Shown piece by piece: positions 1 through 11,491 of a stretch of DNA of 64,000 nt. A model generated the notes under the pieces. The model was not told where the DNA came from. It was given only the letters and a program-made list of their open reading frames with translations, and searched no databases. How positions within the stretch are numbered: position 1 is the first letter of the stretch; each line of letters opens with the position of its first letter. The stretch comes from Cycas panzhihuaensis (taxonomy: Eukaryota; Cycadophyta). The translations under genes and the position numbers were made by a program. Where the stretch lies: positions 32,929,741 to 32,993,740 of the forward strand of contig CM041465.1 of the NCBI GenBank assembly GCA_023213395.1. The letters are read 5' to 3'.

Positions 1-1500
1 TTCCCATTTTGAAGAGGGAAATGCAATGCTTATGGAGCAAACTATTAACATAGAATTAGAGATGGGGGATACATCTAAGATTATCAAATTTGGAGCTAGT
101 TATACTTCCCAAGAGATCACTCAATTTAAGGGTCTCTTTTCTGAATTTCACTTTGTCTTTGCTTAGGATTATAAAGATATGCATGGCCTTGATCCTCAAA
201 TCATTGAGTATAATATCATGGTAACTCATGGCATTAAACTTAAATGGTAAAAGAAATGTCCTATTCATCTGCATCTCTCTCTTGCTATTAAATAAGAAGT
301 GGAGAAATTACTTGGAGCTGGATTTATTGAGCACATTGACTATTCTCAATGGGTCTCTAATATAGTTCATGTGGTAAAGAATAATGGTTTAATCTAAATT
401 TGCATTAATTTTTGAGATATTAATGAGGTATGGCCTAAAGATGATTTTATTCTCCCTTTTCTTGATTATATTTAGGACTAGAGTATTGGTTTTGAGGTGA
501 TGTCTCTTATGGATGCCTTTTTAAGTCATAATCAGATTTCTATATCATCTCAAGATCATTACAAGACTGCTTTCACTATTTATTGGGGTACTTTTGTATA
601 TAAAGTCATGTCATTTGGATTGACGAATGATGGATCAACTTATCAAAGAGTAATGGTATATATTTTTCATGATTTAATTGGTAATGTCATTACTATATAT
701 TTAGATGATATGCTTGCTCTATCTTATAGAAGATATGATCATATGCATGACATTAAAACAATCTTCGAAAGATGTAAGAAATATCACTTATATCTCAATC
801 TGTCCAAATGTGTTTTCACTATGATATTAGGAAGAATGTTAGGAAACATCATTTCCTAAGATGGGATTAGAATTGATCCCATTAAGATAAAGGTGATTAT
901 CGATATGCCCCCTCCTAAGAGATAGAAGTAAATTAAATCTTTTCTAGGTAGACTTAGTTTCTTAAGACATTTTATTGCTAATTTTGCTTTAGATGCCAAG
1001 CCTATCACAAATATTCTAAAGAAAGATATTGAGCTATGATGATCTCCCTAAGTTCAAGAGTCATTGATAAGCTAAAGTAAGCCTGAGTTTTAGCACCTAT
1101 GCTTGCTCCCCTAAGGTTTAATAAAACTTTCATCCTGTACACTTCTACTATAGAAGAATCATTAATAGGAATGTTGGTGCAAAAGGATCACTTTGATAAA
1201 TAATGAGATATTCATTTCATTAGTAGGACCCTAGTGGCTATTAAACTTTATTATCCCTCTAAAAAAGAGTGTTTTGCTTTATTTTTTTGCCACTAAGAAG
1301 TTATGCCCCTATTTTCTTGGGAATAAGGTCTACCTCATTATTCAGTCATATCTTATCAAATATTTGCTTAGTAAATCTAACCTCATTATATGATTAGGTA
1401 AGTGGTCCTTGTTTCTTCAAGAGTTCAATTTGGAAGATGTCAATAGAAAGTCTAAGAGAGGCATGATCATCCTTGAGATCATGGCTGATGTTCCTCTTCC
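1..1500 (+). pseudogene. Tat pol: reverse transcriptase and RNase H, decayed (element A)
   Basis: Translation in one main frame reads through the linker ahead of RT (1-290), then RT. The block EVEKLLGAGFI lies near 298-330, then a D-to-A/S-damaged palm region. A long open stretch at 497-859 contains WGTFVYKVMSFGL, TYQRVM and the catalytic motif YLDDML at about 698-715 (the family usually has YVDD). LGRMLGNIIS and DGIRIDPIKI follow, then IKSFLGRLSFLRHFIANF of the thumb. A weaker RNase H remnant lies at about 1130-1420, with remnants of the connection domain to 1500. Stops such as those in the linker sit where the family has Trp or Gln codons, which fits TGG or CAA turning into stop by transition. 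Non-functional. Confidence 0.82.
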
Positions 1501-1529
1501 TAATCTTAACAAACAACTTGTTGATGATT

Positions 1530-2795
1530 CTCTTCCAGATGAATATATCCTCCATATCTAGGTCATCTCTTCTAATGATTCATGGTATGGAGAGATTAGG
1601 TCTTACCTTCATAATTAATTATTTCCTTTTCTTTCTACATTGAAGAAGAGAAGACAAATTTGAGTTACTGTTAAGCAATATCTTTTTCTTGATAATATGC
1701 TTTATAAATATTCTTTTGACAGAATTCTGTTGATATGATGCCTTTCTCCTAATAAAACACTTATGGCCTTAATAAAAGCCCATGAAGTAATATATAGTGG
1801 ATATTTTGGTGGTCAATTAGTGGCCCAATGCATTCTTCATATGGGCTATTATTGGCCCACCTTATTTAAAGATGCTCATTCTTATGTATAAAAATATCAA
1901 AAATTTCAATCTCGTGCAACTGTAATATATAAGCCTATGCAAAAAATTAAGTTGATTCTTTTTCCTTGGTCATTTTCTCAATGGGGATTCAATCTCATCG
2001 GTCAAATCTTTCCAGCATCATCTAATGGTCATAAGTTCATAATAACTACAATTGAATATTTTATAAAATAGAGTAAAGCTATCCCATTAGTCACTACTAC
2101 TAGAAAGATTATTGCCATGTTTATCTTTCAGCATATCATTTATAGATTTGGGATACCAAACATTATTGTTACTAATAATAGGAATTCATTTTGTATTCAC
2201 CATGTCATTAAACTATATAATAAATTCCATATCAATCATAGATTATTAGCCACCTATCACTCTTAGGCAAATCGCCAAGTTAAAGCCTTTAACAAAATCT
2301 TAGCTAAAATTTTAGCTGAGACAGTTGTAATATCTCATAGAGATTGGTATGTTTAATTATTTCTAGCATTATAGGCTTATATAACCTCTATTAGGAATGC
2401 TACATGCATGACGTCATGTTCTCTTATTTATGGTATCGAGGCCATCCTCCCATTAGAGGTTGAGATTCCCTTTTTATATGTCTCATTAAAGGAATTTATT
2501 GATGAAGAGTTCCAAAGGGAAGCATGTCTCTTAGAGCTAAAAAAGTTAGATAAGACTCGTTTACAAGCTTTATAGAATAATATTGCATCTAAGGCTAGAG
2601 TCTAAGATACTCATAATAGGTAGCTTAGACATAAGAAGTTTAGTTTTGGTAATAAAGTATTAAAGTTAGAATATCTACATGATAGGAAACATAAGTTTTC
2701 TCCTAAATAGACTAGTCCCTATTTAGTAATTGAAGATTTAAGTAAATGGGGCTTATTGAATCTCAATAATGGAGGGTCTAGAAGTTAAAAAGCAT
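1530..2795 (+). pseudogene. Tat integrase, decayed, with all three catalytic acids replaced (element A)
   Basis: The zinc-binding N-terminal part is recognisable at about 1770-1920, around YFGGQLVAQCIL and GYYWPTLFKDAH; its Cys pair is damaged. The core starts near 1975 with SQWGFNLIGQIF, where the family has WG(F/L)DLIGP, so the first catalytic Asp is Asn. The second motif reads VTNNRNSF in place of the usual S/TDNGxxF, so again Asp to Asn. The Glu block reads RQVKAFNKILAKIL in place of GQVEAxNKxxL, so Glu to Lys. The C-terminal part (KFSFGNKVLKLEYL, then FSPK.TSPYLVIEDL) ends near 2795. Several in-frame stops are present. The catalytic changes alone would abolish strand transfer. Confidence 0.82.
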
Positions 2796-3860
2796 GTTAA
2801 TTCTTAATACCTAAGAAAGTTTTATGCCTATCAGTGCTCATCTTTACCTCTGCAATGAGGATAAACTACGGCTTCAAATTTTTCTCTTTGCCTAATGAGC
2901 TAAAAATATCGGTAATTTCTCTTTCTGGTTCTTTCTTGTCTTTTTTTGAGTTATATTTTACTGTCATTAAAGGTCTCACTCAATATCATATAAGTCTTTT
3001 GCTCTTTATAGTATTTTCATTGATTGTAGGTGCTTTACTACAAGGTTTTGGTCTTTTTCTCTTTTGAGTTATGTACTCAAAAGAGAATTTAAACCCCCAG
3101 CTTCATCACTTATTTTCATCCATGAAAGAGACATTTTTATCAGCTTCAAACACGTTATTATTGATTGAGATCAAACTTACATTTGTTAGTACTTTACCTT
3201 GAGGATTCCTTCTTGGTCATATATCATCCACTTTTTTCTTTCAATTGCTTTTATTATCCTTGGTTCATTCTACTTATCTGTTGAAGTGGATACTCATTCT
3301 GCTACCTTCCCTTTACATTTAAAGATACTATGATTTTGATTTCCTTTCTTTTCTCATAGTTTAATCCTTAAGGAGATTGGTCTCTTTCATCTTAGATTCT
3401 ATTAAAAAGGATAAATACTTGTCGTATTAGTAAAATAATTTTATAATTGGATGATTATAACTCTTTTCTTGTAAAAAAAAAAGTTACAAAAAAAAAATCG
3501 AAAGAAAAATAAAAAAGTGAAAGAAAAGTAAAAAATAAGAAGAAAGTAAATTATTGTCATCCTCTTATAATTTGGGGCAAGTCACATGATGACTTCATCC
3601 CCACCTATCCATCTATAGGTTGGGTTTATTTAGATGAGTCATTTAGGATTTTTAGGTCTAACTACTTGGGTCCATGATGGCCTTAATTATGATTGAACCC
3701 TGCTTAACACCTTTTGTTAATATTAACCATGATCATTCTAATTATAATTTTTCTTTTTATTCACTATAGTTAGAATTAATTTCATTCATTACCATCTCTT
3801 TATTAGTTGAATCTTATACCTTTCTTTATTGATCACATTGTCTCCAAATTTTAGTCCTAT
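2796..3860 (+). other. Spacer between integrase and the downstream RNase H of element A
   Basis: AT-rich DNA with no convincing coding signal. The open frame at 2834-3067 is Phe/Leu/Ser-rich with no family I recognise and is probably chance. A run of A at 3473-3500 is followed by purine-rich sequence to about 3550. It probably corresponds to the non-coding gap that Tat elements have between pol and later domains. Confidence 0.5.
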
Positions 3861-3867
3861 TTTTGCC

Positions 3868-4272
3868 ATGGCATTGAGTATATTCACTAATGAAGGTAGT
3901 AGAGATAACTTTGGACCATCTGCTTATGCTTGGGTGATTTATGACTAATTAGGAAATCCTCTCCTTTTTACTAGATCATTTATACCTAGGGAAACTAATA
4001 ATGAAGTTGATTATTTTTTTATTATAGGAGCTTTGTTTGATATTTCCCACTTTTACCTTGGACCCATCACTATTTATTCAGATTCTTAGATTGTAGTCTA
4101 TTATCTAGTTAGGATATATCAGGTGCACTCACCACGACTCCTTCTCCTTCATCATTAGGCTTCATCATTGTTATCATTATTCTCTTTAGTTGCTATCCAA
4201 TACATCACTCATTTCCTTAATGTTCAAGTTGACACTCTTATTTTCTCTATCATGGATGATTACTTTAGTTGA
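3868..4272 (+). pseudogene. Extra RNase H domain located 3' of integrase (element A)
   Basis: Reading from the ATG at 3868, the sequence gives a recognisable RNase H fold: SIFTNEGSRDNFGPSAYAWV (first strand, with Asp replaced by Asn in FTN), then RETNNEVDYFFIIGAL (the NNEAEY-type block with the second acid), then GPITIYSDS (third acid) and IVVYYLVRIYQV. Three or more in-frame stops are present, for instance just after the AYAWV block and after YSDS. It is plainly homologous to the minus-strand domain at about 28040-28500 in element B, which shares the FTD, GPSA.AW, TNNEAEY, DSQ.VV and YQV blocks in that order. The NNEAEY form resembles the additional (archaeal-type) RNase H of Tat elements. 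The position after integrase, not before it, is the notable point. Confidence 0.75.
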
Positions 4273-5165
4273 TTTTCTCCTTTTATCTATGGGTACCCTA
4301 CTCTAGAATGAGTATAAACTACCACTACGTGAAGAGTATAAACTATTGGTTTAGGAAGATAAAGATTTAAATAGTCTAAAGATTAAGATGATAGGTGGAA
4401 GAGTAAAATGAATTATTTGAAAGGGATAAACCCATTTGGGAATCTTAGGTTGTGGAAGATCTTGGCAGGGGGCAAGATCCTAAAAGCTTCTTGTCCTTAG
4501 AAGGAGCTAATGAGGAATCTAGTATACTCAGACAACTAGTTGTTTATTAAGTGAAATTATTTTTTAATTTAGTAAAAAACATATTTTCTTCATGATATAT
4601 TATATGGATGTGGATTTTATTCTATGTCTATATAATCTGTTAGGAGTATCATGTGAATTATGTGAATGTTTCTTTTTGGACACTTATATTATTCCATCTT
4701 CTACTTTTATAAGCCTATTACCATCTGTTTTAGATGGTTTTATGTTTATAGAAATAGAATAAATAGACCTTTTATTTACTCCTTTTTGTCTTTTATCTAT
4801 TTTCTATTCTTCTCTACTTCTTACAATCATTTTCTTTTCAGAACCACCTCACTCTAAAATGAGTATAAACTACCATGTACATACTTAAGATAAAATCCAA
4901 AAAATATATAAAATTATAAAATAAAGAGAAAAGAAAAATCTTAAAATCACTATATATTTGTTTGGACTATCATACTGATGAATATATCTTATACTTAATT
5001 TACAAAAGGGAAATAAGAGGGAAAAAGATTTAGAGTCAATCATCCATGACACAAGTTTTGAAGAGAAAGCAATCAACATATATATATATATATATAAACA
5101 CACACACACACACACAAACATACACACACAAAAGGATATGGTCATTTGTCACTCATGTGATTCTT
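4273..5165. other. Non-coding 3' region of element A with a repeated 24-bp block
   Basis: No gene is supported; the open frames at 4666-4857 (plus) and 4885-5145 (minus) are low-complexity Phe/Tyr/Ser chance frames, the second running over a microsatellite. A block of about 24 bp containing ATGAGTATAAACTACCA occurs at 4301-4324 and again at 4851-4874, with a partial third copy at about 4330-4345. Confidence 0.5.
5077..5130. repeat. Compound (TA)n(CA)n microsatellite
   Basis: About 8-9 TA units pass directly into a run of about 10 CA units, then interrupted CA. It lies in the spacer between the RNase H domain and the antisense gene remnant of element A. Confidence 0.95.
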
Positions 5166-5169
5166 GATA

Positions 5170-6960
5170 CATAGTTAAGGCTCCCCAAATACCTCTCATC
5201 TCCTTCCTATCTATCTATACATATAAAATGCATTCATCCATGTGAGTCCTGATGAGATCTCTCTAGAGCTCATACCTCTGCTTTGTCCCCTCTACCCGAA
5301 GTCTACCGATATGTAGACTCTCTATGAGGTGGAAGATGTCCCTAGTGCACCATGGTTCTCCCTAATGGAGTAACATGTGCTCCCACCTGTGCTAATATCA
5401 TCCTATGAAGATGACGTCTCTCATCCTTGACCACTCTAAGCTCTAGCTCCTATGCTCTCAGCTTTACTCTCGCATCAATGTGCATGTCTCGAGCTCGAAG
5501 TGCATGGCTAAAGTGGCTAATACATCATCCTAGTAAGGTATGATATGTTATATTCCATGATGGTACTCCTTTGATGTAAGAACATAGGGAAATATTAGCT
5601 CTAGCTCTAGTATCCTCCTTACATCCCCTAAAGTCATCTCATCATTTGATATGAGAGAAAATAATCAATTAACATACTCGATGGATTGATTCTTCTTGTT
5701 AGCTCTGCTGCTATCTCATCCTCTACCTATGGCACTCCCTCTTCTTATGGCTCATAGGGAGCCTCTTGGGTAGGCTCTCTCTCTCTTGCTCAGCTCCCTC
5801 CACCTCTAGTCTGCTCCTCTGGTAAGCCTATCTCCATGCTCTATATGGAGCCTCCTCTACCTTCACTTGATGCTCCATCTACTCTCTTGAGTACCTGTCC
5901 ACTCCTTCCTACTCCTTTATTGGTCGATCCACCTCCTCTCCCTCCTTGACTCACATTGCTATCACCTACACTATCTCTCCTACCTCTGCCTCCTCTCTCT
6001 CTCCCTCTACCTTTCCCTTTACCAATGATGGGAGCCTCTCCTATTGCTTCCCTATCTGTGGCATCAATCTCGTCATTGCTCCATAATGGTAGTCTTGCAT
6101 ATATATCCTCTACTAGTTGCCTCCCTATCATCTTGCTAAGTAGAGGATTATGTGTACTCCTGGCTATGATGGCTAGCCTCTTACGGATCCTAGCTCTCAT
6201 ATACCACCTGTTCAACCCTAGATCCATGATAATTAACTCTCTTAGTACTCCTCCTAGTTTCATTAAAGGAATATGGTCATACAATCAATATATTAAGATG
6301 GAGTTATAAGAAAATCCCCCTCTCCCTAACCTCTCGATCCTTTATAACTGAAGGCACATTCTATCCACTATGTACTACCCTTAGTTTATCCTGATCCCCT
6401 ACTTACACCTCCTCACCACTCCTATCTATTTAGCTAGAACTCCCATGAAATTTTGAGTTCTAGCTATCCTATATATGATAATCAAGGTAATGATCCTTTG
6501 CATGATAGGAGTACCCTCTATTGTTCAAATATCCTCTACAGATATACTGTGAAGGCTAGTCTAATCTGTAAAACATGTTAGATATTGATTGCATTCCATC
6601 TGAGAATCCTCATCCATCATCATACTGAGTCTCACCCTCTCACCATATCAGTTGATTCCTAGAATCCTCCTTACATCTCTAGGAGTGATTTGTATCTCTC
6701 TAATGGCTTGTACCCTGAATATGTTACATCTTATAATCTAATAGTTGATGAAGTTATGTACTATCTAATGCTCCATCACTAACTAAGTCAATTTACTCAC
6801 TCATGAAAGTCCACAGGCCCTCACAGTAGCCCATCCTACCTCATCCAACTAGCTAATTAACTCCCTGGTGGATAATCCTTCATTCTCGTATATCTCCACC
6901 CTCTCTAGAGCCTACATTACATTACAAAGATCATATTAGTACTTCATTTTTATATTTTAA
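5170..6960 (-). pseudogene. Antisense-strand gene remnant in the 3' region of element A (weakly plant-mobile-domain-like)
   Basis: The best open part is 5841-6284 on the minus strand, 147 codons. It contains LNRWYMRARIRKRLAIIAR, MIGRQLVEDIYARLPLW, a Lys/Arg/Gly tract around GKGKGRGRERGG, and a Gly/Ser-rich tail. Upstream, from 6960 down, decayed coding resembles a plant mobile domain protein, for instance IQITPRDVRRILGI. Downstream (to about 5170), a charged stretch with RARDMHID, a damaged coiled coil (ELELRVVKDERRHLHR) and VGAHVTP can be followed through stops. The RARDM part looks related to the RARDIW part of the plus-strand frame at 29181-29417 in element B, which is also antisense to its element. 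Antisense ORFs are known in Tat elements such as maize Grande. Function unknown; this copy is broken. Confidence 0.6.
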
Positions 6961-7690
6961 AATTTTAATTTTTAAATTTTTCTTAAGAAAGTTTAAAAGT
7001 TTGACCATGTAACCAAAAACACAATCTTATAGTTAAAAATATGATTTCCTTTAATTGCCCTGAATTATAAAAATTATATTTTTTATTATGTTATTATGTT
7101 TTTCATTTATTTATCATATTTATAGTACAGTGCCCGTGTTTTTTACATAGTATCATTGCATTTTTGGAGAAAATTTTTTAAAATAAAAAAAAATAATCCA
7201 TTCAACCCATCAGATACCTAGCTCCCTACTCCATTCTACTATCACTAGTCTCTTAGAGCTAGTCCTCTATTAAGATAGCTTCTAATCATCCCAGAAATGA
7301 GAGAAAGAGCCTCTAACTTACATGTTTCTCCATCTTTATCATGTAAAAATGAAACTTTATTTTCATCCCTTTTCTTAATAAAGGATGGAGACCTTTCTCT
7401 TTTTCTTGAGATGAATTTTTCTCTAACATCTATTAAACCTATCAAAGTGGATTCTACTTTTGTCTAGTTGCTATTATTATGTGAAATCACTTTGAGATGC
7501 TAAAATCATTCATCTTCCCTTTGATAAACTTAATCATATCTTTTGGGATACATTTACTTTCTGTGGAGCTTTGTAGAGACCTGATTGATTACTTTGTATT
7601 CATTCTTTCTTCATATTGGTCTTTATACTGGTCTCTAAATCACTCCAAACACTTTTTACCTATTAAAGAGCCTAAACTATAACAAGGAAT
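6961..7690. other. AT-rich sequence, no gene recognised
   Basis: The stretch holds A/T homopolymer runs (about 6960-7200) and several short chance frames, including 7245-7445 minus and 7497-7682 plus, that I cannot place in any family. It probably belongs to the 3' untranslated part or LTR of element A. Confidence 0.4.
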
Positions 7691-8130
7691 GCTTCAAAAT
7701 TTGATTGTTAATGAGGTTAAACTATGATAATCAACCTCTAAATGCCTTCACCTTGTTAATGAGGCTAAACTACTCTGAAAAGTCACCTATTAATGAGCTT
7801 AAAAACTATGATAGCCTATCCTTTCTGCTCTAGCAAGAGGATTTCCCTCTGACACATGGTTAAAGAGAGATAAACTATAATCCATTGTATATTGAACACC
7901 CATCTAGTTTGTAGGCATTTAGCATTGAAGTCCCATCTAGTTTATGGGCATTTAGCATCGATTAATGGTTTAGTGAATGAGTACATAGTCCTTTTAGGTA
8001 AGAATTTTGAAAAAACATTTCTTTGGTGAAGAGTACCTAGTCCTTTTGGGTAGGAGATTTAGATGACATTCCTTTGGAAGTTAAGAACCCAATCCTTTTA
8101 GGTGGATATTTAGGTAATTTTCCTTCAATT
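7690..8130. repeat. Three successive short tandem repeat sets in the 3' part of element A
   Basis: Set 1 (about 7700-7815): three loose copies of a unit containing AATGAGGTTAAACTA or variants. Set 2 (7896-7960): two copies of a 33-bp unit beginning at CCCATCTAGTTT and ending in GGCATTTAGCAT. Set 3 (7979-8125): three copies of a unit of about 51 bp built on TAGTCCTTTTAGGTA. Tandem repeats in the hypervariable 3' untranslated region are characteristic of Tat-clade elements and are a known source of plant satellites. Confidence 0.7.
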
Positions 8131-9789
8131 CATCCCTGTAAGAGTATCAAAATTAGTTCAATTTGATTCTAGATTTTTATGGGTTAATGACTTATCATTC
8201 ACATACCTTGTCTCGAGTTCCATTGACTTCCAGTAGAAAATCTTTTAATTTCATTATTACCACCTCTTACCATCCTACTTTCTTCCTAAAGTAGGAGTTT
8301 CAAGTGTCAAGAGGGCAAACGTTTCACCAAAACCTAGCCTCTCATTTACCTTTATAACTTTTAATACAACTTAGTTATATGTTGTGTGAGGCCATGTTTT
8401 GATGAAGTAATGTATTGCTTTGCTTGATGATATATGATGAATGATGTTTTGTTGTATGATTACACTACCACCTACTGATGACTAATACCTATGGTACTAA
8501 AATTTTTATTCATGATCATTTTAATCCATTTCTTCTCTTAGAATCTTTTTTGTTTCATATTTTTTATTCTTTCATCTTGATTTCACCCTTATTTTTGTCA
8601 TTTTTTATCATGTTTTGGGTTTATGCTTATCATTTTCATCATATTATGGGCCTCTTTCCTCATTAATAAAGTCATGTGTGCTTAAATTTATGATTAAAAT
8701 TTAATTTTTTGACTTTTAATAAGCCATTTTTTGCCTCCCTCCTCACTTGTCACACTTTTGGTGCAACCAAAAAATGTGACCGGTCACATTTTTGGCCTAT
8801 CAGAAATGTGAATGATCATGTTTTTTATTGTTATGCATGAAAAACTTATCTAGTGCACTAGATTTTTGCATGCTACCAACTAGATTCGATGAAAACTTAT
8901 CTATTGTATGCCGAGAATGAACCCTAAGAGTATGATGGTCAATTATTGAGAATTGGTGAGCTAAGAGATAAAATTTTAAGTGACGTTTTTGAGATTTTTT
9001 GGAGACTTTTAAAGATTTCTATTGTTCTGACTAAAATATTACTTTTGGTAATGCTAATAGGTGAAATTAAAATGAGTTTTTGATGCTTTCAAGTTGTTGT
9101 TCTACTAATGTTTAAATTTTGATGGTTTGTTCTTCAAGTTTTATGATTTTTCTCAAGATTTTTAGCCTCAAAACTTCTTGTTCCTGGTAAGATCTTTCCT
9201 AATAAAAGTTCTTATAGTTTCACTCCTTATTGAAGATTAGTTTTGCTTAGAGTTTGCTTTTCCTTTCTATTGGTATTTGTGGTGATCTCGTACTTATTTT
9301 TGGCTTGGAATTTTAGCTAAAAGATTAGTCTTTTATGGGGTAAAAAGGAGATAAACTAGTGTGAAGCATGGTCATCTCTTCACTATCTAAATAGCTACCT
9401 CCTCCCATTCTTCTATAATAGTCTAAATTCTAAGCAATTTGCCTTTATCTTTAGCTTGTTTGTGGTTGCAGTTTAGCTTGTGGTGCTTATTATTTTTTTT
9501 CCTTTCTCAGTTTTAAATGAAAAATTTAGATAAACTTGATCAAATAAAATAAAAAGAGCTATTTTGAGGTAGGATTTTTGTATAGGAAAGAATTTTTGGT
9601 ATTGTTCTCATTTGATTTTACTTATTTCATCTCCTCTCCTTTAAAAAAATTTAGAATTGGTGAATGATATATGTGTGATTTTTCATATCGTTAGAGGTTT
9701 AAGGATCCCTTTGGAGCCCATTTTACTCCAATTGTGATAGAATCTCTAATTTGTTTAGGTTGTTACTTGTATAAGGATTATGATTTAAG
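8131..9789. other. AT-rich sequence between element A and the LINE
   Basis: No gene recognised. The frame at 8478-8666 is Phe/His/Ile-rich and probably chance. A perfect 24-bp palindrome lies at 8770-8793. The stretch may contain the 3' LTR of element A, but no second copy is in the window to test that. Confidence 0.4.
8770..8793. repeat. Perfect 24-bp palindrome centred on GACCGGTC
   Basis: Twelve base pairs on each side of the centre at 8781/8782 match exactly (arm: AAAAATGTGACC). A further ATGTGA-like half site follows at about 8813. No obvious inverted-repeat element boundary surrounds it. Confidence 0.9.
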
Positions 9790-10253
9790 GTATGAATGGA
9801 TGCATGCGATTTCTGGAACGGACGGACTGTGGCGGTAGGGTTCGATGGAAGCAGGGGTCGCAGGGGGGGGGCTGTCCCCCCAGAAGAGTTTATGCGATGG
9901 TGTGAGCTCTCCTTCAGCTCTGGCGTCTGCGTAGTGAGGCGTTTTCACCAGTTCGTGGTCTTGGTTGGGCGCACGGTGCAGGTTTGGTTTGGAGCGGCGT
10001 GGTGGTTCTATGACGGCCTAGAGGGGATAGAAGCTAAAAGGAAGGAGCCTCAGGGCCCTAACTCTAATGTTGCTGAGTTAGGTTTGATGTGGGAGGCTTC
10101 CTCTCAAGTCTGGGACAAAGTATTCGAGGGTTTCAGCCACAGAGGCTGAAGCGACGGTCGGGTGGCCGGTATGGTTTTCTGAGACACAGGCTCTGTGATG
10201 AGATTTAATTGGCTTTTGCTTCAGCTTGTGTAAGACTTTTGTTTGCTACCAAT

Positions 10254-11491
10254 ATGACATTGTCAGACCAGAACCAGTCTCAGTTTTCTCCCTCGGGGAG
10301 ATCCTATCTAGATGTTGTAACAAATGGAAATTATGAAGAGCAGGACATTATTCCGATCAAGATTGGTAACAGATATAAACTCACCATTCCAAAAGAAGTA
10401 ACCGAAAAAACTATTCAGTATTGGGAGTATAGCCTGGTGGGAAGGTTTACGGGTCCCAGGCCAGGCTTGGATGTTATCAGAGAGTGGATCAGAAACAAAT
10501 GGAAGACCAGAAACCCTGTCCAAGTTATGGCAATGCCGAAAGGTCAATCCTTTTTAGATTTTTAAATCAAGAAGACATGACCCCCATCTTGTTAAAGTCC
10601 CATTGGATGTTTGGTAGGAAGGCTATGTCATTGGAGAAATGGCACCCTGATTTCGACCTGGGAACCCCTGTGGTGAAACAAGCCCCGGTGTGGGTCCAAC
10701 TTCCTGGGCTCCCCTTGCATTTCTGGAACCCGGAGACGGTGAAAGGAGCGGCTAGATTGATTGGGCCTCTTTTAGCCTGGGATTTGGCCACTAGGCATAG
10801 ATCCAGATTGATGAATACCAGATTCTGTGCTCTGGCAAAGTTAGACGGTGAATTCCCGGCCGAGGTCAAAATTGAGTCGGATGGTAGATCTATCATCCAA
10901 GACCTATTTTATGAAACGGAGGGGTTCAGGTGCGCTAAATGCAAAAACAAGGGACATCTTCCCTTTCAATGCCCAGGGGTTCTTCAGACAGAGGATACTC
11001 AGGGACCTGGAATGGCGAATGACGAAATCAGGGCACCTGAAAGTTCAGGTAAGGAGGGTTGTGGTGCCGAGGATGCTATGGGGACTTCGGGCGAGTCACC
11101 CGATGCTCTCGGTCCACCTAGTAGCATGAAAAGTTAGGTGCAAGCGGGCGAGATGAAAGGCACTCTGGACTCTCCATCAATCAGTTTGGAAGTTGGATAT
11201 AGGAATCAGGTGGCGTTGGAGTCTGGGAAGGTTGTGTTGGATGGCTGTCAGGCCCTAGCCTTATATCCAGATTCGGGACAGGATCCTGTGGTTCATAAAG
11301 ATCTACCTGAGGACCACAGGCGGTCTTTGGTGTTCCCGGGCAGTGTGGATGCGGCGACCTTTGGCGGGCATTGTCAAGAATATAAGCGGGATCTAGAGGA
11401 TTATTTATCCGAGCACGAGGGGCGAGTGCGAGAGAAGCGACCCGGGAGGTGCGCGGATCGGTCTTGTGGTCGAAGGAGGCCGAGGATCTAA
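10254..11491 (+). pseudogene. LINE ORF1: DUF4283 and CCHC zinc knuckle protein
   Basis: The ATG at 10254 opens a frame with DUF4283-type sequence: IGNRYKLTIPKEVTEKTIQY, then LVGRFTGPRPGLDVIREWI. A frameshift at about 10540-10560 moves it to the next frame: FRFLNQEDMTPILL, SHWMFGRKAMSLEKWHPDFD, then VWVQLPGLPLHFWN. A zinc knuckle CAKCKNKGHLPFQC (C-x2-C-x4-H-x4-C) is at about 10928-10970. The frame hits a TAG at 11135-11137 but stays open beyond it to 11491 with low-complexity Gly/Ser/Glu sequence, so the TAG is probably a mutation. This is the RNA-binding partner of ORF2 in plant L1 elements. Broken by one frameshift and one stop. Confidence 0.85.

Larger units (their letters stand above)
1..8130 (+). 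mobile_element. Element A: degenerate Tat-type Ty3/gypsy retrotransposon, 5' end outside window
   Basis: In element order the region holds the end of the pre-RT linker, RT, RNase H, integrase, a second RNase H-like domain, an antisense-strand gene remnant, and a 3' region with short tandem repeats. RT is of the Tat/Athila type: the linker wording around GLDP, the EVEKLLGAGFI start and the DGIRIDP block match that clade. Every coding part has many in-frame stops and some frameshifts, so the copy is dead and old. The DNA is AT-rich, in contrast to its relative at 25135-37406. No 5' LTR is in the window and I could not delimit the 3' LTR, so the right boundary is a guess. Elements with an extra RNase H and an antisense ORF are known from the Tat clade; assignment to a lineage within it needs a domain phylogeny. 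Confidence 0.8.

Noticed and set aside
5956-6309. 117-codon plus-strand Leu/Pro/Ser-rich frame
   Set aside because: Exact antisense shadow of the more convincing minus-strand frame 5841-6284 with its Arg/Gly/Lys tract.
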